A stretch of DNA of 64,000 nucleotides from Verticillium longisporum (GCA_019188255.1 JAETXT010000007.1:1488001-1552000); one strand, 5' to 3'. Shown: positions 24,001-36,105, numbered from the stretch's first letter. A program made the numbers and translations. The notes: a model not told the origin generated them from the sequence alone.

Positions 24001-27000
24001 TTAAGACCGGGAAGGCGGAGAGCGCACCACTGTAAGGAGTGGAAGATGGGGGGTTGCACGGGAGGTCGGTCCACTGCGACAGTGCTTGAAGGGTGCTTTA
24101 TTCGTAGCGTGAAAGCGGATGTCTAACGGCATCCTTCTAGGCAAACGCCTGAACAACTTTGGAATATGAGTTGGTGTGGTCTTGTATGGATGCCGGACTC
24201 TTTCATTTCGCATTTTGACGTTGGGACTGCTTGTTGAAGAACAGAGGCTGCGTCATAAGCATTAGTTGAACCACAGGGCAGGCGAAAGAGTGTTCATGCG
24301 CTTGCATAAATGCTCCTCACCCTCTGGCCCTGCGAGTACCCAAGCCGACCTCTCCTCTTATTAGCCCCTCTGAATGGCTAGAAGTGTCGACCTGCAGCAC
24401 ATTGGCAGGAGGCACCTGAACCCCTCTGCGCCGGGGGACCGAAGGGTACGGTACCTAGCTCACCTGCAACTGCAACTGCAACTCACCTGCACCTCAACTG
24501 CACCTGCACCTGCACCTCCTGCTGCAAATGCACCTTGCGTTCCATTCTCCTCCACCTTTTGCTGCGCTGTGCTATACCAACCAGGATCAACCGAACCGAC
24601 ATACACGGGCCGCCAACAGGGGGATGCTCGCTTGCCATACTCATAACCTTTCTTCAGCACAGCAACAAACTACCCACTCATCACCTCAAGCCGCCCTCAA
24701 CTGGACTTGGAGGAGATGGTCCTTCCCACTGCCTTTCCCACATTGCTTCCATGCGTCGCTGGCACAAGTCGGAGCCATGGCCACCTCCGCAGCCCATCCA
24801 CCAATAGACTGGGGTCGCCCGGCCCGACGCATACACATTTATTACCTACCAGGTACTGAAAAGCACCCAGGCGAGGTAGAACCAGGGTTGCCATTGGAGG
24901 CACTCTCGAAGCTTTACTGGCCCTGTAAGCCTGCCACCGCCGCCCAGAAGCGTAGCACGGAGAAGCTGTCGATCGGACATGAGTAACCTGGTCGCCTGCT
25001 CGATTACCTTAGGACGCTACAGCACATCGAAGGCTAGGTCCCCTAGCTTGTGCCGATCCTCTGCCAGACCACCACACCCCCCTCTTCTCCAAAAACCGCG
25101 CCCTACCAACCTTTTGACCCTCACGACCCTTCCAGCCCATCCGTCCCTCGGTCCAGCGTCGCAGCCTACGGCCTGCCATTGTAAAGAATAATTCTGCCCG
25201 TCACTCGGCACTGAGCCCTCATTCCGGCATCGACGCTCTTGGAAGATCAGCCTGGCGATCCCTCAGAAAGGGTTCCGAGCATGTGGCAACGCGGCAAGCA
25301 GGCAAGCAAGGCACAAACAGGCACAGATGGCCACCATGACGTTCCATGGCCATCTCCAGGTGTCCTCGTGAAGGCTGGCGTGGTGAATCCTATTCCATCG
25401 GCTTGCGCCGTCCGACGCCGGTGCATCGACACTTCGAGACCACCACGAGCTGACGCCTCCCCTCTCCCCCCTTGGCTATTCTCCGGCCGCCTGCGTGCTT
25501 CCCGTTTCTAGTCTGCGTTCTGTCTGTTGTGTGCACTCAGACCAGGACAGTTTTCTCCCGTAGGCCTGCAGGCTGTGTCTTCCGACCCCATGCGACTGCT
25601 GTCAAGCCACAGAACTGTCCGAGGACGCGGAGGAGGGGGGCGGGGCCATCGTGCGGCCACGCCCCGTTACTTCATCGCCGATCCCTCCTCCTTTGTTCCC
25701 CCATCCCCACGGGGAAAACTGGCGCTCCGAGCTGCGTGTCGTCAAACGCCCGGCATGGGGTTTGTCGCGAGACTCGCAGTAGATATCAATCTACTGCAAT
25801 GATCTGTGCCTTCTGGATCCCGTCGAAGCAACGACGAGCGACACATGTGCTGTACAGAATTGCCATCTTGCCAACTTGGTCGACAAGACCACAAATTTTG
25901 CTTTTGCTTGGCCACCAGAAGGACTATTTAGTTGAGTTTTGCAGGGGCGCTTGGGCGTCACCAGATTTGGGGGACCTGAGTTTATGCTGAATATCCAATT
26001 GAACAGGTGGGATTTCACCATCTTTTTCGCCACGAGCATCCATCCGCCTTGTTGCTCATGAAACAAGACAAGATGCGTTTTAGCTGGGTCACGGTGAAAT
26101 CCTTCTCGTACTAGCATGGTGGGAACTAATCGAATCCATATCAAAGTTGTGAGGCAAATGTGCATTGGCGTGGCGTCATCCAGCAGGCTGGCTGATGGGA
26201 GGCAGCACTAGAGGCAGTCCGGCAACGGGTGTCGTCAGAAGGGTGTGGCGGAAGGCTAGGCCGGGTGGGCAGCGCCTGCGCCGTTCGCCGACGGTTTTGA
26301 CACAAACGCCACCTCCAGTCAGACGCATTGCATTGATCATACCAGACTCTGCTGCAGCGTCATCCTGACAGCGACTGCCAAGGCAATGGGCAGTTCAACT
26401 CGGCCAGCCATGTTCTCATGCGCTCTCGCAAAGTCACGCCCAGCGTTCGGTGTTTGCATGTACAGCAGGTGGACATGCTCGCAAACAGCCCAAGGAACCA
26501 GATCAGTGTGGCCAGAAATGACCAAGTTCAGGCTGGAGAAAAAAACAGGTTCTCATCAAGTCAAGTGCCGCGAGATGCCAACGTTCGTCACAACTCAAGA
26601 TGCCATGCCCGTGCCACAGGGAACGTGGTGAGCACCGTTGTGACCCCGCTACATGAGCATTGTACACCCAATCTGGCCTGGGCCTGGCCGGAGAGCAAAA
26701 GACGCGAGGGGGCTACCCCGGATTCCCCACGCATGGTGGCCCGCATCGTAGATTAAACCACGCCATGTCGCCGGCGCTGCAACGGTGCACGGAAGAACGA
26801 GAGGAAAACGGAAAGGAGGGGAGGAGCGCAGGTTGACCGGTCAATGGTGATACGATGCCGTGCATGGATTTCTGGTGACGACCCGCATCAGCGTGCAGCG
26901 AGTGCGGGTTCCAGACCAGGCCGAGGGTTCGAGGATCGATCTCCCGCCATGTAGCTGCGTGTTTGGTCGATGGAGGAACAGACGAAGGGAACCCGACCGG

Positions 27001-27564
27001 CAGTGACGGATCCCGGCGTACAGGCTACGAACGACATGGGAGGAGATGCAACGGCGCGACGGTCGGGCCAATGATGAGACGCCATCATACGGTGGCACTC
27101 CCCTTCGCCAGGATGTGTACCATGTCGACAAGATCTCAGTCGTCTGAGTGCCTGCACGGCTGGAACCCAGCGGCGGCTGCGCGGATGACGCCTCCTCCCT
27201 TGTGCATCTGATGTCTTCGACACTTGTTGAGACGTCAGTCAGTCTTGCGCTCCGTGGCGGCTCATGCACCCTTTTGCTGACAGCCGAACTAGCACGACCA
27301 CATTGGACGTACGTCAGTGGACGAAGGATTCTTGCTTCGCTGTACATCAGCCTACGCTCGACACACAATCCTCCGGTTGATTTAAGAGTGTGGTGGGGGG
27401 TCGGTCAAGGAGTCGTTTCGATTCGTTTGAATCGTAGGTATCAAAAGTACACTGGCAGGAATGACACGCCCGCCCGCGCGACCAGGCCCCCATCTCATGC
27501 TTCATCGTACACCATCCCACACCGCAGGGCCAAGTGACAGCTCGCCCGACAGCAGGACTCAAAC
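21003..27564. other. Gene-poor stretch, 6.5 kb, upstream of the PSP1-domain gene
   Basis: No gene is supported. Between about 21,850 and 23,900 the plus strand is strongly purine-rich with G runs, including a G14-class homopolymer at 22855-22868. Read on the minus strand this is a CT-rich leader, which suits a long promoter/5' UTR of the PSP1-domain gene. A short ACTGCA/CACCTG repeat lies at 24463-24522. I found no tRNA-like A/B box pair. Confidence 0.55.
24463..24522. repeat. CAACTG / CACCTG hexamer repeat
   Basis: Consecutive six-base units alternate between CAACTG and CACCTG (for example CACCTGCAACTGCAACTG, then CACCTGCACCTGCACCTC). This is a simple-sequence tract in intergenic DNA with no coding context. 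Confidence 0.75.
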
Positions 27565-28524
27565 TCAGGCCGTAGCAGCCTCGCCCTTTTGCGCCTTGAG
27601 CTTCTCCTCAAACTTGGCAAACTCCTCGAGCGCAATGTCCTCCTCGGGGTCCATGACCTGGTTCACGCTCTTGACCTCCTCAATCTGCATATTTGTCAGT
27701 ACGCAACAGGCAGAGCTTATTAAAAAAAAAAGAAAATGAGAGAGGGAGAGAGAGAGAGAGTACTCACATAGTGCATGAGCATGCCCTCAATGCCATTCTT
27801 CAGCGTGACGGTGCTCGAGTCGCACGTGCGGCACGCGCCGCGCAGCTTCAGCAGCACGACGCCGTCCTCGAAGCCGCGAAACTCAATGTCGCCGCCGTCC
27901 TCCTGGATGGCGGGGCGTATCCTCGTCTCGAGCAGCTCCTTGATCATGCCGACGACCTCGCTGTCGTCCTCGTTGTAGGCGAGGCTGTCCTCCTCGGCGG
28001 GCGCGGCCTCGGCGCCGTCCTTGACGACGACGAGGGGGCGCCCGACGTGATGGCCTCGGTGATGAGGGCGAAGATTTCGGCGCGGACGTGCGCCCAGTTG
28101 GCGTCGGCGGCCTTGGTGACGGTGATGAAGTCGGCGCCGTAGAAGACGGCCGTCACGCCGTCGATGGCGAGGAGCTGGGCGGCGAGCGGCGAGGGTGCGG
28201 CGGCGCGATCGTGGCGCGCGGGTTGAGGTACTCGATGTAGGGGACCGTGATGCCCTCGGGCAGGACGCGGTGGTTGGGGAGGAACTTGAGGGCGTCGGGG
28301 TTGGGCGTCGGCTCGGTCTGGATGAAGATTGTGCGGCGCTGGGAGGGAAGGGTTGTGGCGCCCGTCTTGCGCAGGACTGATGGTCGGGAGGACGACGAGG
28401 AGAAGGATGTGAGTGTTCGGCGCGTGGTGGCTGCTCGGGATGCTGTGCGGAGAGACGGCGCCGCTGCCCTCGCCGGGCGGGCCAGGGCTGTGAGGAGACG
28501 GGTCGCACGGTAGGGAGTCGACAT
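27565..28524 (-). CDS. NFU1: Mitochondrial iron-sulfur cluster protein Nfu1; two apparent frameshifts
   Basis: Nfu1 passes 4Fe-4S clusters to mitochondrial targets such as lipoate synthase. Minus-strand exons are 27768-28524 and 27565-27684 (83-nt intron, GTGAGT donor). The Arg/Ser-rich N-terminus suits a mitochondrial presequence. The Nfu N-domain begins [20 protein letters not shown] and the frame breaks after APPHP (near 28190-28195). The next block ([20 protein letters not shown]) breaks again after ITSG at a G5 run (28034-28038). The NifU-like domain then runs through [20 protein letters not shown] to the cluster-binding CxxC ([12 protein letters not shown]). The last exon gives [20 protein letters not shown] and a basic tail. 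Adding one base at each break gives 292 aa, divisible by three, so both are probably missing-base errors. Confidence 0.92.
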
Positions 28525-29137
28525 GTTGTTTTCCTTATGTCCCCAGGGATGTCCACTGATGGCGAAAGGGATTGAGTGAATGTGGTGGTGTTGTGGTTGG
28601 TGTGTGAAGTTGAGAATTCAATGTTCGACTCGGCGCCGCTGCCATTTGGTCTTTCAGCGGCAAGGGTCCAGCGAGAAGGAGAGAGGCGACCGAGCTTTTT
28701 CGCCGCTCACTGCCGACGCATTACCAATCCTCCAGTGGGTGGGCTCCCAGTGAGTGGGCTCCATTCCCTCCTGCTCTCTCTCGGCCCTACGCTGCCATGA
28801 CGCAAGGTGGAGGAGACTGGCCCACGTCTTCCGATGAACTCCCGATTGGGCGTGGCCCGGTGGAGTCCTCGACCGCTGGAAGCTCCCTTCTTCTTCCCCT
28901 TGCAGGGCGCAGAGTGCAAAGCGCGGGGAGAGAAAGCGCGACGGGCCAGCTACTTTTTTTCTCTGAGCCTGTGGTGGTTCTCTCTACTCTGGCCGACAAC
29001 GGCTTCACCTCAGCCTCTCCCCGCCACCAAACCTCAACCTCCCTCTGACGACCTTCTCGACTCCGGGGCATCTATTTCTTGCTCAAGCTTTCAATTGAGC
29101 TAGGACGGCAGGGCCCTGTTACGCCGGGCGAGGCAAC
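28525..29137. promoter_or_regulatory. Shared divergent promoter region of NFU1 and the HIT-finger gene
   Basis: Only 613 nt separate the two divergent start codons, so both promoters and 5' UTRs must lie here. The right half is CT-rich in the direction of the HIT-finger gene. I could not pick out a convincing TATA box or a known operator. Confidence 0.5.
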
Positions 29138-30127
29138 ATGTCGGTGCCCGAGGAAGCGCTTGCCGGCGGCGATGACAGGACGACCCATCCGACAGCCATG
29201 GAGGTGGACTCGCCGGTCGAAGCCACGCCTTCCGAACCCAATGGCATCGCGGCAGCCGACACGAATCCACCCGTGACAAACGGCACCGACACGAATCCGC
29301 CCGTGACGAACGGCATCGACACGACTGTCCAACCCTCTACCGACCAAGCGCCCAACGGCGAATCAGCAGGTGCCAACAACCCTCCACCACCGCCACCGCA
29401 ACCGCGCCTCTGCGGCGTCTGCAACGAAAAGCCCGGCAAATACAAATGCACGCGCTGCAGCCTCCCCTTGTACGTCGTCACCTTGCAGCTTCACATCTCG
29501 ATCTCATAGGAAGGGTGGTCTCATGCTTCATTATCATTCAGTGTATGCTAACACGCTCTTCTTTCCTTCCGCGCACAGCTGCTCCGTTCCCTGCAACAAG
29601 TTCCACCGTGAAAACCATCCACCAGATCCCGAACCGGCTTCTCCAGCCCCGGAACCGACGCCCGCTGCTGCGCCGGCTGTCGAAGGGCCGCCGAACCCGT
29701 TCCGCACCTTGAGCGACTCGGATCAGCTCCGCTACCTCTTCAGCCGCTACCCCAACCTGTCCGACCAGTTCCTCGCTATTGGCGCCAAAGCAGATCAGCC
29801 GCCGGGCGAGGCGTAGCCGATGACCTTCAGCCAGGTCATGGCGGCGCGGGCCGCGGCCGCGGCCGCGAGCGGGAAGCACCAAAGAAGGAGCAGTGGAACC
29901 ACGACGTGGGGATCCGCAAGGGCAAGGAGGCGCTGCGGGCGGCGCGCAAGATCGAGGGCGAGGCGGGGGAGGGCGTGAGGGAGTACACCGAGCTGGTGCT
30001 GCATCTTGTTGCGCAACACGAGGCAGCCGCGGCCGCCGCGGGGGCGCGGAACGTCATTGTAGACGGATCCTCAACAAGGCAGGATGCCGAGCTGATCAAG
30101 AGGTTGTTGGATGAAGATACCCGGTGA
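29138..30127 (+). CDS. HIT-type zinc-finger protein (ZNHIT3/Hit1-like); one apparent frameshift
   Basis: HIT-finger proteins of this kind are assembly factors, for example in box C/D snoRNP biogenesis; the exact paralogue here is not certain. Exons are 29138-29469 and 29579-30127, with a 109-nt intron that has a GCTAAC branch site. The zinc finger spans the intron: LCGVCNEKPGKYKCTRCSLP then CSVPCNKFHRENH, supplying the Cys/His ligands. N-terminal to it is a low-complexity region containing two copies of DTNPPVTNG. After it comes NPFRTLSDSDQLRYLFSRYP, typical of the helical region after the finger. The frame ends at TAG 29814 unless one base is added near 29798-29815. With it, 293 aa end in NHDVGIRKGKEALRAARKIE and a helical tail, as in homologues. 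Confidence 0.82.
29256..29325 (+). repeat. Two-copy 30-nt coding repeat
   Basis: Two adjacent near-identical units encode DTNPPVTNGT and DTNPPVTNGI in the N-terminal low-complexity region of the HIT-finger protein. Differences are mostly synonymous or single-base. Confidence 0.85.
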
Positions 30128-30378
30128 TCAGGAAATTAGAGAGCGTGGCGTAACGAGGCCGACTTTGGCGCCTCGGAAGAAGGGGAGGGGGTTCAGGATA
30201 GACCTCTCTTTGTACGAGTATTTCGGTCATCGGCATGGGGCGGCGTTTTACGGGGCCAATGGCAGGCATCTGGTGGTGCCTTTTCTGTTCTTGCTCGATC
30301 ATCATCATTAAGTCCTTTCCGATCTCTGGCAACCTCACTTTCGAGTCTCACATTCAGTCATTGTGTTTGTCGCGAATC

Positions 30379-31575
30379 TTAGTGGCTGACCCTGAAGCGC
30401 GCGAAGAACCCAGCCTTCGGCGACTTGAACGACTCCCCCACACCCGCCGGCGTCCCCTTGTCGTCGCGCGCGTTCTTGCTCAGGCTCCCGAGCCGACCGC
30501 GCAGTGTCCAGATGGAGTCGGCCTTGCGCAGCAGCGGCGTCGAGCGTGTCTTCGGCCTCTCGTCGCTCTGCGTCCAGTCGACGCGGTGCTCGTTAACGTC
30601 ATGGGGCGGCACCTCTGGCTCGTCGGCGGCGGCGGCGGCGGCTCCCTTCTCGTTGCCATGTGGCCTACCGAGGAGGTCGCCTGTGCTGACCCGCCGCGCC
30701 GCGTCATCGCCATGCAGCTGCTCCTCCGTCGCCTGGGCCCCACCAACGGCCGCCATCGCCATCGGGCCTTCGATGGTGTGCCTCTGCGGGTAGCGGCCCT
30801 GCAAGTCGCCCGCCTCACCCGCGGCGGTGGCAGCCTCGAGGATGCGATTGCGCTGCAGCGTCTGGCTGTGCTGGCTGTGCTGGCTGTGCTGGCGACCGTG
30901 GGTCCTGTCGTGAGGAGCGTGCGTCTTGCGAGCCCCGGACCTCGTGCGCGCCGGGTGGCTCGGGGTCAGGTCGGCTGACGTCATGGTGCTTGGGGCCGCG
31001 ACGGTGAGCGGGTGCTGGCGCGGGATCGGCGGCATGGCGACGCCGGGGTCTGTCCCGGAGCGGTGGGACCTGGTGGTGGTGGTGGTGGTGTTCATGGCTC
31101 TGCGCGAGAACATGTGAGCCAGGTCCTGTTGTGCCATGTCGGCGGCCGTCGTGGTGCGAGCAAACTGCGTGGCGGCGACGCGGGGAATGTACGAGCCGTT
31201 CTCATCCTGAAGAGGTGGTGATGTGGAATTGACTGCCCTGGCGGCTGTTGGTCGTTGTGGCGACTTTTTCGTAACGGCGCCTGTAGAGAAGGCGTCTTGT
31301 GGACGAGAAGAGGAGGCGGCCGGGTGGCTGAGGGCTGGCTTGGGGTATCGCGTAGAATCCGTCTTGGGTGCGCGCCTCCTCTCGGCATGAGCCTTTTGCT
31401 GTGCGAGAACGATGGACAGTCTTCTTGAGAGGTCTTCGGGGTCGAAGGGGACAGGCTGCGATGGTTGCTGTGATGGGCGAGGTTTCGGCCGGTCCGTCGT
31501 TTGTGTTGGGCGCAGCAGGTGAGTCTTGACAGAGCCGGGCTGGTCCTGCGGTGGATAGTTCATGTTGTATAACAT
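30379..31575 (-). CDS. Uncharacterised low-complexity protein
   Basis: This is a single-exon gene. I do not recognise a domain. The start at 31575 (MLYNMNYPPQDQPGSVKTHL) gives 398 aa; a second ATG at 31563 (MNYPPQ) is equally possible, and an in-frame ATG at 31659 would add a Thr/His/Leu-rich leader that looks like 5' UTR. The protein is rich in Ser, Thr, Pro, Arg and His and probably disordered, with a HSQHSQHSQ repeat mid-protein and a poly-Ala run. The most ordered-looking segment is C-terminal: RSTPLLRKADSIWTLRGRLG, then FKSPKAGFFARFRVSH at the end. It is convergent with the HIT-finger gene, 251 nt apart. C-rich codon use and the long uninterrupted frame argue that it is real. Confidence 0.7.
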   Translation of the reverse strand: MLYNMNYPPQDQPGSVKTHLLRPTQTTDRPKPRPSQQPSQPVPFDPEDLSRRLSIVLAQQKAHAERRRAPKTDSTRYPKPALSHPAASSSRPQDAFSTGAVTKKSPQRPTAARAVNSTSPPLQDENGSYIPRVAATQFARTTTAADMAQQDLAHMFSRRAMNTTTTTTRSHRSGTDPGVAMPPIPRQHPLTVAAPSTMTSADLTPSHPARTRSGARKTHAPHDRTHGRQHSQHSQHSQTLQRNRILEAATAAGEAGDLQGRYPQRHTIEGPMAMAAVGGAQATEEQLHGDDAARRVSTGDLLGRPHGNEKGAAAAAADEPEVPPHDVNEHRVDWTQSDERPKTRSTPLLRKADSIWTLRGRLGSLSKNARDDKGTPAGVGESFKSPKAGFFARFRVSH

Positions 31576-32440
31576 GTCGCACAGGATATGGTTTCGTGTT
31601 AGGTGGGTGAGTGAGTGAGTAAGTGAGAGGTAGCAGTGGTGGGTTTGTGTCTCTGTCACATGTGCCAGAGCGCTTTAGCGTTTGAGGTTCCGTTTTTGGC
31701 CTGAAGCCCGACGTAGGCAGTGACGATTCGAAGTCGAGTTTGCTTTGTGGGTTGGTTTAGGTGAGGTGAGGCCTAGGAGCTGTAGGAATAGGCAGGTGGT
31801 TGGAGACTGGAAGGAATTGGACTTCCTAGTCGAGGCGAGAGGCAGGGAGGAGAGAGGGGGGGGCAAGGAGTTATTATGTGTGATAACAGAAGCGTGGTAA
31901 GAATCGAGAATGCGGCGCATAACGCAGAACGTAGGACAAACGACGCAGGGCAGGACCACCGAGAAAAGGTTGTGCCGCCTTGCCGCCTCGAACAAAAAAA
32001 AAAAAAAAGGGTAGGATGGATGGGTCCTGGGCTTCGTGTGATGTGTCTCTTATTAGCACGGGCGGAACAAAGCAAGCCAAGGTAACAAGGTAACATAGGT
32101 GAGTCGACTCACATGAGACCATGTAGACAACGACGCTGGATGGAGACGGTGTGTAAGTGATACGAGGAGGACACCAAGGGCTCAGGTCATGATGGACGCA
32201 GGGTGGTGGATCCGAGGGGAAAGCGCAAAGTCTGGATGGGGCCTTTGTCTAGGTTGAGCGTGGGCGGCGCCACTCAGAGGGAAACAGAAGCAACAGTTGC
32301 GTTGAGTTAGGTTGGAAGAGGGAGAAGGAGAGGGGTTCACAAGCTTTTTGCATCTGTACCTGCCAACATTGATCCCTCTGCACTCTCGCTCTTTCTCTCC
32401 TTGCTCATCCTGACCTGCTCGCAGGGTAAGTGCCTAATTG

Positions 32441-32510
32441 AAGGCAGGCAGGTACCTTCCTTACCTACCTTACTGTACCTACCTGCCTTACCTAGGTACC
32501 TAGGTAGACC
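32441..32510. repeat. ACCT/AGGT palindromic block
   Basis: Dense repeats of TACCTACC and its complement end in the perfect 14-nt palindrome CCTAGGTACCTAGG at 32491-32504. Related blocks recur elsewhere in the intergenic DNA of this window. Confidence 0.8.
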
Positions 32511-35500
32511 ATATGCAGTGCACACCACCACACATGCAGACACAGCCGTCTCGAAGAAGCGTCCTGCGTGGGGTGGTGGGTGTTCGACGCTGCTCGATTC
32601 GGCATGGAGGGAGTCATGGGTTAAGCGGGTTGGTGCTCGCGTGACGGCAGGTGTAGCTGGGTAACATGTAGGTCTTCGCAAGCAAAGAAAAAACCACATC
32701 ATTCGTCCAATGGAACCATGCGCTGCCCTGTGCCGTCTCGCTTGTTGGGCGAGTGCGCAGGGGGGGGGGCTTGCAGGAAATGACCAGAGGTTCCAGGTCC
32801 CCCACAGTGCAGAGGCCACCAAAGCTCAACTGGAACCAGCCCGTAGTCTCCCCCCTATTGAAGCGCCACAAGCCACAAACCATTCCCACCTCAGTACTCT
32901 CGCGCAGACGGGATCCTCTCCTCACATCAATCACAGAGCCATCTCCTACGCCAAGGCACGTAAAGCTGTGGTGATGGCCGCATCATTTCGTGGGCAGAAC
33001 ATGCAAAGCCACCGCACACTCTGGCCCGCATCGCCAAGATTCAGAGCGTGCTTCTACCATAGCCGTAGACCGACCTCAGGACGTATGAAGTCGCATCGGA
33101 GCTGATCGATTCCACATTCAGTCTTGCCCCCCCATCCGACTCCTGTCACCTATGCGCTAAATCCCCAGGACCCCTGGACTCATTTCAACTCTGGCCCGTC
33201 CTTACTACTTTCTCCTGTATCCAGCCTGGCGGCGGGGTCATCTACTGCTGGCCATCTAGAAACGCCTGCTCCCTTCAGCACGCCCATCCACAGGCGCGTT
33301 TCAACCTCCACTGGTTGCGCTTTTGTCGATCCCACTTCGGGGCCGCTCGAAAACACCAGATACAGATGCCATTCCGACGACGCCCGCAATCTTACCAGAC
33401 GACTATCAAGCCCGTGGCACGGCCATCGTGCTCCGTGTCCTTGCGCCTTTTGCGCCAGGAGTCGAGGCCAGTGCCAGTCCACAGCCTCGAGAATACAAGC
33501 TACTTGGGGACACAATGATTGACTATCTATTGAATCTGGAGCTAGCTAGACCTGCGTCTTGGTTGAGCTAGCTCCGTGTTGTCAGCTAGCATGACTGGAC
33601 GCAAACCAGCCGCTGGGTTTTTTTTCTTCAGCAATGAGTTCGACTAACCTAGCCCAGGCTCGTGACCTCGGTTCAATGCCACCCGTTGGAAGTCGCCTCG
33701 TTCTCATGTGCTGCTGTGTAACGCACGACTCGATTAGTTTCTGGCGTGGCCACACCTGGGGGGTTTTGCCTCTCCTGCCCGAGGACAGGTGGGGCCATCG
33801 ATCTGCACCACGGCAGTCCGGGCGATCATTTACAAACATAACAAAACCTCCGATGGCTAACGACGGAGATGAAGATCACCGAGGGCGGACTGCGACCGAC
33901 CTGCTCGCTTTTTCCACTCGCCCTCACGATGGCGCGGTAAGACGGGCGACATACTAGCAGAACATCAGTACTGGTGCCTCACAACTTTCGAGGCGCCGCT
34001 CTTAAGACCATACTGTGGCCTTAGTCCTTTGACACAAGGCAGGTAAACATGATCGACATTCTGCTCTGAAGTGAGTGCGACATGGCAACGATGTACGTAG
34101 CAGTCGAATAAATGAGGTGCCATCATCCATCGAAGCATGTATCAAGGCACAGCTGCTAGTCATATATGCATGGCAGCCAACAAGACGAGCCAACGCCACC
34201 GAGGCGCACACGTGGAATGCTAGATTCTAGAGTCAAACTTTTGAGTCAGCAACGAGTAATGAGCGAGGAGCCATGATTCACGCTGCCTCTACTTAAAGCT
34301 CTCGCCGGCAGTCGCTGGTGATTCAAGCTTCATCCCCAAGTTGCCGTTCCGCAACTTTCGATGGGCCAGCACTAGCGCAGCCGTGGCCTTCGTAGCTGTG
34401 GCCCTGGCAGCCTTCTAGTTTTGAGTCATGATGCGTTTGTTACCAAACACTAGATGCAAACCTCCTCGCCATCAAGCTGCAACGCCGCGAGCTACCCCAC
34501 AGTAGGATCATCGCACATATGAAGCTCACGCACCGCAAGGCCATACACGGAGAAATCAATAATGAGTGCCTGAGCGATCTGGCATTGTCGCACATCATTA
34601 GGTTCAGATAGCCCGCGACGAAATGGCCCGCGCTTGTCTCACATGCAGGCATGGCCAGATGAAGGGCGGGCATTGGAGCCATGCTTGTGGACATTACCCC
34701 GATTGACGGCTCTCACAGCTGATGCTCATCTAGGTGCTGGCTAGCTGACACTGTTGGTATACGAAGCAGCCACTGACGTGTCTCCAGAATCAGCATTCGT
34801 TCACAAGCGTGGTATCGAGAGCTCGAAACAAGAGCTTAAAAGCTAGGACTAGAGGTCGTTGAGGCTCGGGGTTTTCCAGGTCTCCGCAAGCGCGATCTAG
34901 TGGGCATTCGAGGCCGAGACTTATGTGCTCTTTGTTCTCGATTCGTTCTGGCGAGAAGCTCTCTCCAGCGTGCGATGATCGTTTAAACCTAGACGAGCTG
35001 TTGGCGTGCCAAAGAGGCGCCTCGTGGGAGGTGCGGGTCGGTCGATTGCCGCCCGACGTCGGATCCGAAGGCTGCCCCCCCTCTGGAATGGCTGGCTCGA
35101 CCGACACTCACTTCACCGAACTAAAAACCAGACAATCATCTTTGCTCGTGTGAAAGGAGCCGAAAGGCTCAGACTGTGTCTCTCTGCCCGACGATGCGGT
35201 TCGAGCGGGGAGGTCGGGGTAAACGAGCTAACGAAAACCTTGGGCTCACCCTGGCGGCACGGCAGTTCCAGCGTAGCAGCACCAGTGCCGGGGATGATCA
35301 CCGCCACAGGCTGCTTCAACATGGCCATCGGCAAATCTCCTACCGCCGGGACGCCGCTGACAATTGACTGGAGGGATAACCCTCCGGGGGCTCTGCTCTC
35401 GAACGGGCCCTCCAACGGGAGGCCGATGAACCGAACATGGTGCCCCGCCGAAGGGCATGTTGTCGCGGGGAACGGCAAGATGATGGCCAGAGGCGGGCGT

Positions 35501-35610
35501 AAAGGTCTCGGTAGCACTGTGATGTGCCATGCTTGCTCGTGTCGATACGTTCTCTGGCGTCTCTTGCTGGGGATCTGCCTCCTCGTCGGTGCCTACCCAG
35601 CTTGCAGAGA

Positions 35611-35645
35611 AACCGTAAAGTACCTACCTAGGTTACCTTAGATTG
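35611..35645. repeat. ACCT/AGGT block
   Basis: Contains TACCTACCTAGGTTACCTTAG, a shorter relative of the palindromic block at 32441-32510. Confidence 0.7.
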
Positions 35646-36039
35646 CCTCGGGGACGGCGGAACCCCTCACTGTAGCACATCATGCAAACATGCAACCCAG
35701 TGCTGCCGCGCCCCATGACGTCGGATGGCACCTGCAGACTCAAGGTGAAATGACAGGACAAGACTGCCACTCAGACCTCCTTCCCTCAGGTAGAAGCACC
35801 AACAGAAGGCGACAGAAGTCTTACCTCATCAGCTAGTCCAAGCCACCAACGGCCAGGCAAAAGGGGGTCGCCGTCACACAAAGCATATCATTGGAGGGGT
35901 CCGTTATTTCGGCATGAACGTGAACGAAGCGCGAGACGTGAGGCATGACCAGTGCGACACACCTGTCCTAGGTCCTGCCTGGCCCGATGGTCATGGCAGG
36001 CAGGAGGTGATAAGGCGGGTTGGATAGACAGCCAAGTAT

Positions 36040-36105
36040 CTACCTTCCTACCATGTACCTAGGTAGGTAGGTACCTTAGCTTGCTTAGGTAGACAGGCAG
36101 GAACC
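36040..36105. repeat. ACCT/AGGT palindromic block
   Basis: Contains TACCTAGGTAGGTAGGTACC flanked by further CTACC and TAGGT units; TACCTACCTACC also appears at 36197-36208. Same motif family as 32441-32510. Confidence 0.8.

Noticed and set aside
24778..24852. Peptide IDWGRPARRIHIYYLP as the start of a ketopantoate-reductase-like gene
   Set aside because: The expected glycine-rich nucleotide-binding motif does not follow, and no downstream exon in any frame supports it.
33650..33700. GGTTCAATGCC as a tRNA B box
   Set aside because: The flanking bases do not form a T-stem and no A box lies at the right distance.
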